Of a DNA stretch of 45,698 nt, positions 18,301-27,800 are shown piece after piece (position 1 is the stretch's first letter; each line of letters starts with the position of its first letter). This stretch comes from Verrucomicrobiia bacterium (lineage in GTDB: Bacteria; Verrucomicrobiota; Verrucomicrobiia; Limisphaerales; JADLHS01): assembly GCA_026125285.1 (NCBI GenBank), contig JAHCLO010000044.1:1-45698 (forward strand), written 5' to 3'. The notes beneath the pieces are model-generated. The model saw only the letters and a list, made by a program, of their open reading frames with translations. It did not search any database and was not told the origin of the DNA. Position numbers and translations under genes: made by a program.

Positions 18301-21300
18301 CGACCATGTCCGGAGCCACGCTCTTGGACCAGCGAGTGGGCGCCAACACTCCCTTGCTGGGGACGACCAGCGGCATGACCAATCAGTGGCATTTCTATGT
18401 GATGACCAACACCACGTCGTTCACCAACGCGACGTTCATGGTGGGGGCGGCCACCGACCTGGCCATCCCGCGGCTGGGAGTGCGGGAAGCCTTGGTGAAT
18501 AACGCCACGCGGGCGTTTGCCGACGTAGATTTGTATGTCTCGACCGACCCGGGCCTGCTGAATTTGGACCCAACGGCCATTGCCGCTGCGGACAAATCGC
18601 TTGGGCGCAATATTCTCAACGGTGATGAGATCATCATTTACAGCAACTCGGTGCCTGGGCGGGTTTATTACATCGGCGTCAAATCGGAAGATCAGATGGC
18701 GGCGGAGTTTGAGTTCTGGGGGGTGTTCAGCCTGCTGCCTTTGGGGGCGGAGGACGAGAACGGGTTCGTGCAGGCGTTTATGGTCCCGATTGACATTCCG
18801 GACGGTAGTAACGCCGATCCGGGCCGCGCACGGCTGCGGGCGCTCCTGTTCAATTCCATCTCCGGCGTGGCCGAGGGTGTTCGTCGGGTGATCGTCACCA
18901 ACTCCGTGGTGCATGAGAATTTCGGAGACTTGCTGCTGGCTGTGAGTCACGATTCACGATTGGCGGTGCTCTACAACCACCTCGCTTTTGACCCTTCGTT
19001 TCCCCCGGCGCCTGGTCCCTTCCAACTGCTCTACGAAGACAATGAAGAGGGTGACTTCCCCTTTGCCCTCCGATCCGACGGCCCCGGCACCTTGTGGGAT
19101 TTTGTGGGTGAGCAGCCCGGCGGGATTTGGGATTTTCACATTCTGGACGATTCGCTCACGCAAACGGGTCGCGTGAACGACCTGCGCATCAAAGTGGAAC
19201 GTGTGCCGCTGGAAGGCGCGTACACGAACACCATCGGCCCGAACGCCTGGCAGTACTATTCCCGTGACGTGCCCATCAACGCGACCAATCTGACGGTCTG
19301 CGTGGAAATCATCTCGCCCAATCCGCTGCCGATGCAACTCTACATCCGGAAGGAAGCCCGCCCCTCGCAAACCGAATACGATTGGACGATGCCCATCAAT
19401 CCGCCGGGCGGCTGCCTGTCCATCAACAAAGCCTCCCTGCCACCATTGACGGCCGGCCGGTATTTCATCGGTCTGTACAATGGCAATCCAACGCCCCAGA
19501 CCTATGTTTACACGGCGGTGGTGGAACTGGGGCCAGAGCCGCCTCCGATCACGTTTCAATCCACCGGAGACCAGCCGCTGCTGGACGACGCGGTGACTTA
19601 TTCGAGCATCTTCGTGAACGACCGGGCGCGCATTGCGGAGGCCAGCGTGGGCCTGCGCGTGGATCACCCGCGCATTTCGGACCTGATGTTCACCCTGATC
19701 AGTCCGCAAGGCACGCGGGTGTTGCTGATGGAAAGCCGCGGTGGCACCAACAGCATCAGCGCCGGCACCGGCATCCTGACCACGAACGTCACGACTTGGG
19801 AGAATGGATTCGAGACCGTGCCGGCGGGATTGTACCCCGCGGGCTCGCTCCTGGAGGAATGGGCAGTAACCAGCAATTCGGTGGGAGTGCTGCAAAACGC
19901 GGCTGCGGCCCATACGGGTGACCGCGCGCTGGAACTGCGCGACGGGGAATTGCGGCGCAATTACACGACCGTGCCGGGAGCATACTATGAATTCAGTTAC
20001 GCCTACCGGCAGACGCCCACGATGGGCGGGCTGATCAGTTGGTGGCCGGGCGAGAGCAACGCGGATGACATCGCCGATGGCAACCACGGGACCTTGGTGG
20101 GCGATACCACCTACGGCCCTGGTGTGGTGGGTCAGGCGTTTGTTCTGGATGGCGACAAGGACGGTGTCAACCTGGGAAGTCCGGCCAATTTGGAGTTGTC
20201 CAATTTCACCATCGAGGCCTGGATCAAGCGGAGGAGCGCTACCGAGGTGTCATTCGATCAAGAACTCGGTCCGGGCGGATACATTCTGGCGTTCGGGGAT
20301 CGGGGCTATGGTTTTGGCCTGATTGACGGCGGCTACCTGCTCCTGACCCGGGTGCGGGACAGCGCGGTGATTTCGTCCGGTCGGATCACGGATACCAATT
20401 GGCATCACGTGGCGGTCACCAAGAGCGGGGGATTGATCAATTTCTACATTGATGGCTTGGCCACGGTGCCGCGCGGCTACAATCCTGGATTCGCCTTCAT
20501 CAATCCGATTGGGATTGGCATGCGCGGGGACAATGAAGCGAACAGTTTCTACGGTGCGATTGACGAACTGGCGGTCTTCAATCGGCCCCTGACGGGTGCC
20601 GAGATCTTCTCCATTGCCAGCGCCGGCTCCGCCGGCAAATGTGGAATGCCCGCGCCCCCCGAGGTTTGTGCCTCCCACACTGGCCGCCTGGTGGCGGGCG
20701 TCATCAACCAGCCGATCACCGCTCTGAGCACGAATTGGGCGACCAACGTGATCAGTTTCCAAGCCACCCAAACCAATACGCCCTTTGTGTTCCAACCCGT
20801 GGACCGATCCGGGCTGCTGCTCGACTCTTTCGTGCTGACGGAAACCTTGGTGGTCACCCAAAACTTCTACCTTACCTTCACCGAGGACACCAATCGCGCG
20901 AGCGCGCCCATCAAGTTTGCCGCGCCGCCGTACAGTTCCTCCCTGCCGCCCACCAACTTCCTGCTCAGTGGTTTTGAGCCAGCGGCTGCCGGGAGTTACA
21001 CCGCGCCGGATGTGGTGGACGGCTGGAGCGTGTTAACCTCCAATCGGGTAGCGGTGCTGGCGGATCCGCTGTTGGTGCATACGGGCACCAAGAGTCTGGC
21101 CCTGCTGCAGGGTGAGATTCAGCGAGTGCTGCCGACGGTGTTCGGCCGGGGTTATCAGCTTGATTTTGCCTATCGCCAACCGCCGAACCTGGAGGGAATA
21201 GTCAGTTGGTGGCCAGGTGACGGCAATGCCAGTGATGTGGTGGACGGAAATCATGGAACCCTGGTCGGGAGTGCCGCTTATGGTCCGGGGATCGTGGGCA

Positions 21301-23711
21301 CGGCTTTTGTCTTGAATGGACAACGTGGTTCCGGTGTGCCGGTCGGGCTGGCGACGAACTTGCAGTCGCCAGACTTCACCATTGAAGCCTGGATCAAGCG
21401 CTCCAGTCCCAGCGTTGCGTCGTTCGACCAAGTGATCGGCCCGGGCGGTGTTATTTATGCGCGAGGGTTTGGCGGGCCAAGTTTTGCCTTGTTCGACAAT
21501 GGCGATCTGTTCTTGACCCAGGTTGGCATTGGTTGGACTTCGACTGGAACAGGTATCACCGATACCAATTGGAACCACGTCGCAATCACCAAATCCGGTG
21601 ACACGGTGGTGTTTTATCTGAATGGCGTGCCGTACCTTGCGCCACCTTACGACCCTCCCTTCGTGTTCTCATCCGAAGCTGCCATCGGAGCGCGGCCTGA
21701 CAATGGGTTCAGCAATCCACTTTACGGGTCCATTGATGAGCCTGCCTATTACAACCGCGTGCTCAGTGCCGCTGAGATTCAGGACATCTACGCCGCCGGC
21801 GCCGCCGGCAAGTGCGGCATGGTAACGCCGCCCATGCTCTGTGCTCTGACGGGTGCGGAATTCGTCATCCCTGGAATCCTGACCAACACCTTTACAGGGG
21901 CCGCCACGAATTGGCTCACCAACTCGCTATCCTTCGTCGCGCGGCGCAGCGCAACCCCGCTGATGCTGTCGCCGTTGCCCGGCGGCCAGTCCGGCATCCT
22001 CCTGGACACCTTTGTGCTCACCGAGATGGAAAGCTCGGTTTATTACCTGCCGGAAGAATCCTTGGGCGCGTTGCGCAACGAAAACGCGTATGGCGAGTGG
22101 CGGCTCGAAATCTTGGATACGCGCACCGGGGCCAGCAATCTGACGTCGCTGGTGGACTGGCAGTTGCAGTTTGTCTATCAGACGGAGATTCCGTTGCCCA
22201 GCATCCTTGAGCACGGCGTGCCCGTGACCAATTCTGTGCCGCCCGGCCAGATTGCTTATCATGTGGTGGATGTCCCGTCGTGGGCGCAGTTTGCCACCAA
22301 TACCCTGATCTTCGCCGCTCCGACGGGCGTGGACGTGTTGTTCAATCAAACCACTCCTCCCTTTGGAACCAATGCGGGCGATTTCCTCCTGATCGGGCCG
22401 ACCTCCACGGGTGGCAGCCGCACGTTGGACTTGGCCTCGGTGCCGCCGTTGGTGCCGGGCCAGCGCTATTACCTGGGGGTGAGCAATGGCGGCCCCGCGA
22501 CGGTCACCTACGCCTTGATGGTGGAATTTGACCTGACGCAACTGTTCGATGGCGTGCCGGTAAGCAGCACGGTCGCCGTCGGCACGCTGCCGCGTTACTT
22601 CTACTACGACGTTTCCAGCAACGCCACGGCGGTGAGTTATCAGCTATTGAACCTGAGCGGCAACGCCGATCTGGTTGCCCGCCAGGGAGCACCGCCGCCC
22701 ACGTTGACGGCCTTCGACTACGGCAGTTTCAACGCGGGCACCAACGATGAAGAAATCATTGTCTTTACCGATTCCACCCCGGTGGCCCTGCGCCCTGGTC
22801 ACTGGTATCTGGGCGTGTACAACACCGACCTCGTACCGGCGGACTACACGATTCTCGCGATCGAATACACCAATGTGTTCCCCACCATCGTCACATTGAC
22901 CAACGCCATTCCGTATGGGGGCGTCAATCCCGGGCCAGCCAATGCAATGGATTACTATCGCTACCGGGTCAGCACCAACGCGGTGCGGGCCCAATTTGAA
23001 ATCAACAATGCCTCGGGCGACATGACCCTGCTGGCGCGCAAGGGGCTGCCGTTGCCCGACCTCGCCACGTTCGATTATCAAAGCACCAACGCTTTCCCCA
23101 ACGACGAACTCATTGTGGTGTTCGACACGTCCGCGCCGGTGCCGTTATCGTCCGGCGAATGGTTCCTGGCGGCGGTGAACCTAACGGGCGTGCCGGTGAC
23201 GTATTCCATCACCGCCACCGAATGGCCGGCCACCGGACGGCCCTTCGCCATCACCAATGCCTTCGTGGCGGGTAATGGCTTTTGCTTCACCTGGACCTCG
23301 TTGCCCGGGGTGCATTACTACGTGCAGGGTCTGACCAACCTGAACAGCACCAACTGGGTGACTCTTTCGCCGACGATTACGGCAGTGGATTACTTCACGA
23401 GCTGGTGTGAGCCGCCGACTTCGCCGTTCCATTTCTTCCGCGTGGTGGAAGGCCTGGCTTTGGATACCGTGGTGGCCGCGCCCGTGATCACCAGCATCAC
23501 GCACACGAACAATACCATCGTGCTGGAATGGACGGGCCCGGTGAGCGCGACCTACCAGGTCCAGTGGAGCCCGGTGCTGGCGCCGCCCAGTTGGACGAGT
23601 TTCTCGGAAATCGTCAGTTCCACCACCGGCGTGTTCCGCTTCGTGGACGACGGAACGCAGACCGGCGGGTTTGGTGTCACGCGTTACTACCGGCTGCAAC
23701 AACTGCCCTGA
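15363..23711 (+). CDS. Giant exported subtilisin-like (S8) protease with P-domains and LamG units
   Basis: A 2782-residue exported protein with an N-terminal signal or anchor (hydrophobic residues 8-25). The peptidase S8 triad is visible: Asp324 in NDTGVDAAHPDL, His352 in NGHGTHVAG, Ser718 in ESGTSMAAADVAG, with the oxyanion region PAGNAGAG between. Residues 30-300 look like a propeptide. After the catalytic domain come a beta-rich region, a P/Homo B-like domain (about 1156-1280), and a second P-domain whose halves (about 1415-1465 and 2222-2273) are separated by two homologous LamG-containing units. PPC-like repeats and a C-terminal FnIII-like segment ending in TRYYRLQQLP follow. It probably degrades or binds polymers outside the cell and could be cargo of the upstream secretion system. 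That role is inferred from adjacency only. Confidence 0.88.
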   Translation: MRQRPLAWFVLSLLCLTGAWYTWQWAEQRKASSRPAPPEIRPTVVTNAGASPARPALAAVRPASTAPLFMLTERLPETTAAATAETPKRDPLAHRLANTTRSVGELVREDRAILLENALIDTRQSLNFVIPEHLRSTDDPGSYVVQARGPVDENFRATLRAAGAAIVSYIPNHAYLVRVTAAGADTLRANPQTAAVLAYEPYYKLRGTLLQMAVQQTELPADSLLDVLVFSDARTETLASFAQQGVEVMAEERSPFGPVFTVRPARTGWHELARWPGVEVVELAQARVRANDLSRVRLGVSEDTLVATNHLELTGSNVLVNVNDTGVDAAHPDLAGRVFGDSPASLRDFNGHGTHVAGIIAGSGLSSTNPVNVGAEASGSVTNADFRGKAPGARIFSMAAGLTTGPSGSDAYLQESAARTNALISNNSWHFGNDNTYGIRAASYDAAVRDALPAITGSQPVLFVFPAGNAGAGNDLGLGGDSESVRSPGTAKNVITVGAIEQARDITNEVVRASSTNRPWAGMTSSDNQVAAFSGRGNTGIGREGDFGRFKPDLVAPGTFVISTRSTEWDEAAYYNPTNHHLNTIPDQVVLTNALSAYSLFVPQNAVAVYINVFPNADSPSPFPDLPIFVKWGDIAQTNDFDFVVTNAVAMPPDHGPALGPNDVGTYWFYSVGNSTTQNVSFNILTDIVTTNDLGNQLEVLSNLNNTLGPYRYESGTSMAAADVAGTLALMQEFFEQRLGVTNSPAFYKALLINGARSVDTLYDFAVRRSVNFQGWGLPSLANSLPVAQSNVLNGVTRTGPGSVILFDQSPTNALATGQSRTWRFSVTEEGRNLPLRVTLVWTDPPGNPVAGVKLVNNLDLVVTNLDTGDVYLGNDIAQGSNFTFPWNTNAPAELDVVNNVENVFVIPQLGSNYAVTVVGRHVNVNAVTAHPDDVAQDFALVISVGDGEVPDAMQLVETQPLVRRIQPTVTYVTNTFNSPTMSGATLLDQRVGANTPLLGTTSGMTNQWHFYVMTNTTSFTNATFMVGAATDLAIPRLGVREALVNNATRAFADVDLYVSTDPGLLNLDPTAIAAADKSLGRNILNGDEIIIYSNSVPGRVYYIGVKSEDQMAAEFEFWGVFSLLPLGAEDENGFVQAFMVPIDIPDGSNADPGRARLRALLFNSISGVAEGVRRVIVTNSVVHENFGDLLLAVSHDSRLAVLYNHLAFDPSFPPAPGPFQLLYEDNEEGDFPFALRSDGPGTLWDFVGEQPGGIWDFHILDDSLTQTGRVNDLRIKVERVPLEGAYTNTIGPNAWQYYSRDVPINATNLTVCVEIISPNPLPMQLYIRKEARPSQTEYDWTMPINPPGGCLSINKASLPPLTAGRYFIGLYNGNPTPQTYVYTAVVELGPEPPPITFQSTGDQPLLDDAVTYSSIFVNDRARIAEASVGLRVDHPRISDLMFTLISPQGTRVLLMESRGGTNSISAGTGILTTNVTTWENGFETVPAGLYPAGSLLEEWAVTSNSVGVLQNAAAAHTGDRALELRDGELRRNYTTVPGAYYEFSYAYRQTPTMGGLISWWPGESNADDIADGNHGTLVGDTTYGPGVVGQAFVLDGDKDGVNLGSPANLELSNFTIEAWIKRRSATEVSFDQELGPGGYILAFGDRGYGFGLIDGGYLLLTRVRDSAVISSGRITDTNWHHVAVTKSGGLINFYIDGLATVPRGYNPGFAFINPIGIGMRGDNEANSFYGAIDELAVFNRPLTGAEIFSIASAGSAGKCGMPAPPEVCASHTGRLVAGVINQPITALSTNWATNVISFQATQTNTPFVFQPVDRSGLLLDSFVLTETLVVTQNFYLTFTEDTNRASAPIKFAAPPYSSSLPPTNFLLSGFEPAAAGSYTAPDVVDGWSVLTSNRVAVLADPLLVHTGTKSLALLQGEIQRVLPTVFGRGYQLDFAYRQPPNLEGIVSWWPGDGNASDVVDGNHGTLVGSAAYGPGIVGTAFVLNGQRGSGVPVGLATNLQSPDFTIEAWIKRSSPSVASFDQVIGPGGVIYARGFGGPSFALFDNGDLFLTQVGIGWTSTGTGITDTNWNHVAITKSGDTVVFYLNGVPYLAPPYDPPFVFSSEAAIGARPDNGFSNPLYGSIDEPAYYNRVLSAAEIQDIYAAGAAGKCGMVTPPMLCALTGAEFVIPGILTNTFTGAATNWLTNSLSFVARRSATPLMLSPLPGGQSGILLDTFVLTEMESSVYYLPEESLGALRNENAYGEWRLEILDTRTGASNLTSLVDWQLQFVYQTEIPLPSILEHGVPVTNSVPPGQIAYHVVDVPSWAQFATNTLIFAAPTGVDVLFNQTTPPFGTNAGDFLLIGPTSTGGSRTLDLASVPPLVPGQRYYLGVSNGGPATVTYALMVEFDLTQLFDGVPVSSTVAVGTLPRYFYYDVSSNATAVSYQLLNLSGNADLVARQGAPPPTLTAFDYGSFNAGTNDEEIIVFTDSTPVALRPGHWYLGVYNTDLVPADYTILAIEYTNVFPTIVTLTNAIPYGGVNPGPANAMDYYRYRVSTNAVRAQFEINNASGDMTLLARKGLPLPDLATFDYQSTNAFPNDELIVVFDTSAPVPLSSGEWFLAAVNLTGVPVTYSITATEWPATGRPFAITNAFVAGNGFCFTWTSLPGVHYYVQGLTNLNSTNWVTLSPTITAVDYFTSWCEPPTSPFHFFRVVEGLALDTVVAAPVITSITHTNNTIVLEWTGPVSATYQVQWSPVLAPPSWTSFSEIVSSTTGVFRFVDDGTQTGGFGVTRYYRLQQLP
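19803..21842 (+). repeat. Diverged duplicated LamG units inside the protease gene
   Basis: Two homologous units lie in tandem, about 19803-20670 and 20963-21842. Each begins with a GFE...G segment, has a jelly-roll-like part ending in FAYRQ or SYAYRQ, then a LamG domain opening with SWWPG and containing FTIEAWIKR, and ends with AGKCGM. Identity is high at protein level but diverged at DNA level, so the duplication is old and probably under selection. Confidence 0.75.
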
Positions 23712-24607
23712 TGCCGGCGCTCATTCTTGCGCTCAATCCTTCCATTGACACCGAGTGGCGCGTGGACGAGGTGCAGTGGGAGGAGAAAAACAACGTCCTT
23801 TCGGAGCGGCGTTGGGCGGGTGGCAAGGGCATCAATGTCGCCCGTTGGCTGAAACACCTCGGTGGCCAGCCGCTGCTGCTGGTGCCGCTTGGAGGCCGGA
23901 CGGGAGCGGAACTTGCCGGTTATCTGCGAGCGGAGAAAATCCCCACTCAAGTGGTGCGACTTCGCGAGTCAACTCGAGTCAACGTCATTATCACCACCAA
24001 AGCGGGCCGCCAGATGCGCTTCAATCCGCCTGGGCCGTTGATTTCCGCTGTAGAGTGGGGCCGGTTGTTGACGGCAGCAAAACGGGAACTTACGCGCAGC
24101 GATCTATTGGTTCTTTCAGGCAGTCTGCCGCGCGGTTTGCCGGTGAACACTTACGCGGCGTTGCTTCGCCTCGCGCATCGCTGCGGGGTGAAGTCGTTGT
24201 TGGATTGCGACGGGCCGGCCTTCGCGGCGGCGGTGGCGGAACGCCCGTTTCTGGTGAAACCCAACCTTCACGAACTGGCCCAATGGTGGCGGAAACCGTT
24301 GCGAACGGAGGCAGAGATCATCCGCGCCGCTCGCGCGTTGTCCCAACGGATCCGGGGATGGGTGCTGGTTTCGCGCGGCGCCAAACGCAGCCTTTTGCTC
24401 AATGACTCCGAGGACAGTTGCAGTTTCGTCCCGCCACCTCGGGTGAAGTCGCGCAACACCGTAGGGGCCGGGGATGCTCTGCTGGCGGCGGTGGCGCGAG
24501 CGATGCAGGCGGGTCAACCGCCAGCGACCTGGCTGAAAGCTGGCGTGAAGGCCGGCAGTGTCGCCGTACAGCTTGACGCGGGAACACTTCCCGGACGCAG
24601 TATGTGA
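23711..24607 (+). CDS. PfkB-family sugar kinase (1-phosphofructokinase / hexose kinase type)
   Basis: A 298-residue cytoplasmic kinase of the ribokinase/PfkB superfamily, most like the LacC/FruK/PfkB branch that phosphorylates phosphorylated hexoses. Visible features are an N-terminal LNPSIDTEW, the sugar-binding GGKGINVAR signature, VKPNLHEL, and the C-terminal ATP/catalytic motif NTVGAGDALLAA, where Asn replaces the more common Asp and the catalytic Asp of GAGD is kept. The ATG at 23711 overlaps the TGA of the giant protease (TGATG), implying translational coupling; longer upstream starts would run into the protease. Coupling a metabolic kinase to an exported protease is odd. The exact substrate cannot be read from the sequence. 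Confidence 0.87.
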   Translation: MPALILALNPSIDTEWRVDEVQWEEKNNVLSERRWAGGKGINVARWLKHLGGQPLLLVPLGGRTGAELAGYLRAEKIPTQVVRLRESTRVNVIITTKAGRQMRFNPPGPLISAVEWGRLLTAAKRELTRSDLLVLSGSLPRGLPVNTYAALLRLAHRCGVKSLLDCDGPAFAAAVAERPFLVKPNLHELAQWWRKPLRTEAEIIRAARALSQRIRGWVLVSRGAKRSLLLNDSEDSCSFVPPPRVKSRNTVGAGDALLAAVARAMQAGQPPATWLKAGVKAGSVAVQLDAGTLPGRSM

Positions 24608-24759
24608 TTTCCGCGCGTCGCGTTGGCGACGCACCCCTTGTCCCGTTTCCCTACCTAATTTGGGTGATAGCGACCCAGCTTCAGGCGGGTATGATTATGG
24701 CTTGGCGTCCCTCGTTGTTTGAGTGCGAGAGGCCGGAGATTGGACAATCGTCGCAAGCT

Positions 24760-24828
24760 GGCGGTGGTGGTTCTCCGCCTGACCAAGCGACCCGGAAGCC
24801 AGATGGCGCAACCGAGCGAAACCTTGGT
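24760..24828 (+). promoter_or_regulatory. Candidate structured mRNA leader upstream of the LamG/Ig protein
   Basis: The 257-base gap before the LamG/Ig gene can form two consecutive hairpins. The first pairs GGCGG (24760-24764) with CCGCC (24775-24779). The second has an outer stem ACCAAG/CTTGGT (24782-24787 with 24823-24828), an inner CGG/CCG (24793-24795 with 24812-24814) and GCC/GGC closing an AGAT loop, with purine-rich internal loops. It ends 36 bases before the start codon. It matches no riboswitch class I know. The structure is predicted by eye. Confidence 0.35.
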
Positions 24829-24864
24829 GCTTTGCCCAGCAAATACCAAACAACCCCGAAGAAA

Positions 24865-27800
24865 ATGATGAAGACAAAACTCCTGAAAGGCGGTTATCTG
24901 AAACGAATGGCGCTGGCCTGTGCTCTAGTGTGGAGCGCGGGGGCGGCGATGGCGGATTATGCGGGAACTGTATCCGGCCTGAATCCCTTGGGCTACTGGC
25001 GGCTGAACGAACCCACGCAACCCGTGGTGCCCACCTATCCATTGAGCAACTCCGGCACCTTGGGAGCCGCAGTTGACGGCTTGTATTATGGCGTTCCCAA
25101 CTTGGCTCAACCCGGCGCGTTGAGTACCGACAACGCCGCAAACTTCAACGGCACCAGTCAGTATGCCGAAGTGCCTTACAATGCAGCCTTGAATCCCACC
25201 GGTCCGTTCACGGTTGAATTCTGGGCCAATCTCACCAACGCCTCGGCCGGCGCCAAATCCGGTGTGGTCTCGCGCTACATCACGGTGGCTGGTGGCCCGA
25301 CCGGCCAATTTGGCTATTTGTTCTTTGTCAATAACGGCAACACCAAGTGGCAGTTCCGGGTTTACAACGGCACCGCCGGCGTGACGGTCACCGACACCTT
25401 CGGGCCCGATATTCAGGCCGACACTTGGTATCACGTGGTGGGTGTGTACGACGGCGCGGAGATCAGTATCTACGTCAATGGTGTGCAATCGAGTCCCGCG
25501 GTTCCGGGTGCCTACGTGGCCAACACCAACACGCCGCTGCGCATCGGCGCGGGTACCACGGAAGCCGCCCCTACGCTCTTCTTCCCCGGCCTGATTGACG
25601 AAGTGGCAGTTTATCCGACCGCTCTTTCGGCAGCCCAGATCGCGGCCAATTACGCTGCCGCTTCCGCCAACCCGGCTGGCTACGGCGCTCAGATTCAGGG
25701 GCTCAACCCGGCGGCTTACTGGCGCATGAATGAGCCGGCCTTGCCGCCTTACATTCCCTACGCGGCCACCAATTCTGGGTCGCTGGGTAGCGCCCAAAAC
25801 GGCACCTATGTTGGTGGTGCAAGTTCCGGGGCGATCGGACCAGTGAAGGCGCAATTCGCCGGATTTGAAACGGACAACAAGTCGGCGGCCTTCAGTGCGG
25901 TCAACAGCTACATCAGCATCCCCGGTTTCGCCACCTTCACCGACACCGCCACCATTGTTGGCTGGATCAAACGCGATGGCAACCAGGTGAATGCCTCGCC
26001 CATCCTCCTGCAGCGGGCCACAGGTTCGCCGGCTACAGGCTTGGTGGTGGATTTCAACAACCGGCTGGGCTACGTGTGGAACGACGATGCCGCCACCTAC
26101 AGTTACAACCCCGGCGCGGACTTTTTCATCCCGGACGGCGTCTGGACCTTTGCTGCGGTGTCAGTTTCTCCGACGGAAGCCACAATCTACATCGGTTCGA
26201 CCAACGGCCTCAGATCCGCCACGCGCACGGGTGGTCACTCGCCGCATGATTTCAGTGGCGGCCCGCTGCAAATTGGACGCGACGGCACCGGCGCCCGCAT
26301 GGTGAAAGGAAACCTTGATGAAGTGGCGCTCTTCGGCACTGCGCTGGATGCGACAACTGTTTCCAATCTGTTCTACTCGGCCACGCCGGCAATTCCGTTG
26401 GTGATGCGCACCCCCGCTGATCCAGTGTACGAAGGCATGACGGTGAATTTCACCGCCTATGGCATCGCCAGCGGCCCGGTGAATTATCAATGGCGCAAGA
26501 ACGGCGGCAACATCGGCGCCAACAGTCCGACGCTCACGCTCAACAACGTCAGCACCGGTGATTCGGGCAGTTACGACGTGGTGGTGACTTACGGGGCGAA
26601 CTCCGTGACCAGCGCCGTCTCCGTGATCAATGTGGTCGCCGGCCCGCCGGTTATCTTTGCCCAACCCGAAAGCGGCACGCGCCTGGAGGGGGGCAAGATC
26701 ACCTTCAGCGTTTCCGCTGGCGGCAGCGTCCCGCTCACTTATCAGTGGCAGAAAGGTGAAAGCGACATTCCGGGCGCGACGGCTGCCAGTTACACCATTA
26801 CGGGAATTACCTCCGCCGACGCGGGCGATTATCGGGCGGTGATCATAAATCCTTACGGGACCAACATCACTACCGTTGCTTCGCTCGCCGTGCAACCCGC
26901 CGCGAATTACGCTGCCGTGGTGATGGCTGGCCAACCGGAGGCTTACTGGCGTTTGAATGAAACGTCGGGCGACATTGCCGTTGACGACGCAGGCGGCCTC
27001 AATGGCACCAATAGCGCCTCGGTCGTCAATGGCGTGGAGGGCCCGCGTCCGCCGGCGCGCCCCGGCTTTGAAGCGGGGAACGTTGCGCGCCAGTTGAATG
27101 GCACAGACGGCTGGATCACCGCAGCGCCGCTCAATTGGAATACCAACACCGTTACGTTCACCGCGTGGGTCAATCTCACTGGCTACGATGAGGATTTGTC
27201 CGGCGTGGTCTTTTCGCGTGGTATCAGTGCTTCCGGCCTGGATATTCGGTCCACCGGCGAATTGCGCTACCATTGGGCGGACGGGCAATGGGGCTTCGCC
27301 TCCGGCATCTTTGTACCGCTTAATACGTGGACCTTCCTTGCCTTGGTGGTGGAGCCGGGCAGGGGGACACTTTACATGAACGATGGCAGTGGCTTGGTTT
27401 CCGCGGTGAACGATGCCACCCACGGCGTGACGCCCTTGAGCGATCCGCTCTTCCTTGGCCGCGACCGCACCGACCGGCCACTGGTGGGCAACATTGACGA
27501 GGTGGCCATCTACAAACGCGCGCTTGCACCAGACGAGATCGTCAACCTGTCGCTGATGGGCATCAGTGGACCCACGCCGCCGGCGATTGTGACCCAGCCG
27601 GCCTCGCAGACGGTGGTCGCGGGCCAGACGGCCAACTTGACGGTCGGAACGATTGGCGCCGCGCCAATGACTTATCAATGGAAGCTCAACGGGGTGAATA
27701 TCCCGGGGGCCACCAGCAAGACCCTGACGCTGGCGGATGTGTATTACTCGGATGCGGGCTCGTACACGGTCGGTATCACGAACGCGCAGGGCTTTACCAA

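Noticed and set aside
17442..18950. 502-residue open frame on the - strand opposite the protease
   Set aside because: His/Arg/Gln-rich shadow frame with no motif.
24700..24840. Cyclic-di-GMP or cobalamin riboswitch upstream of the LamG/Ig gene
   Set aside because: The hairpins lack the conserved core sequences of these classes, so only an unclassified structured leader is reported.
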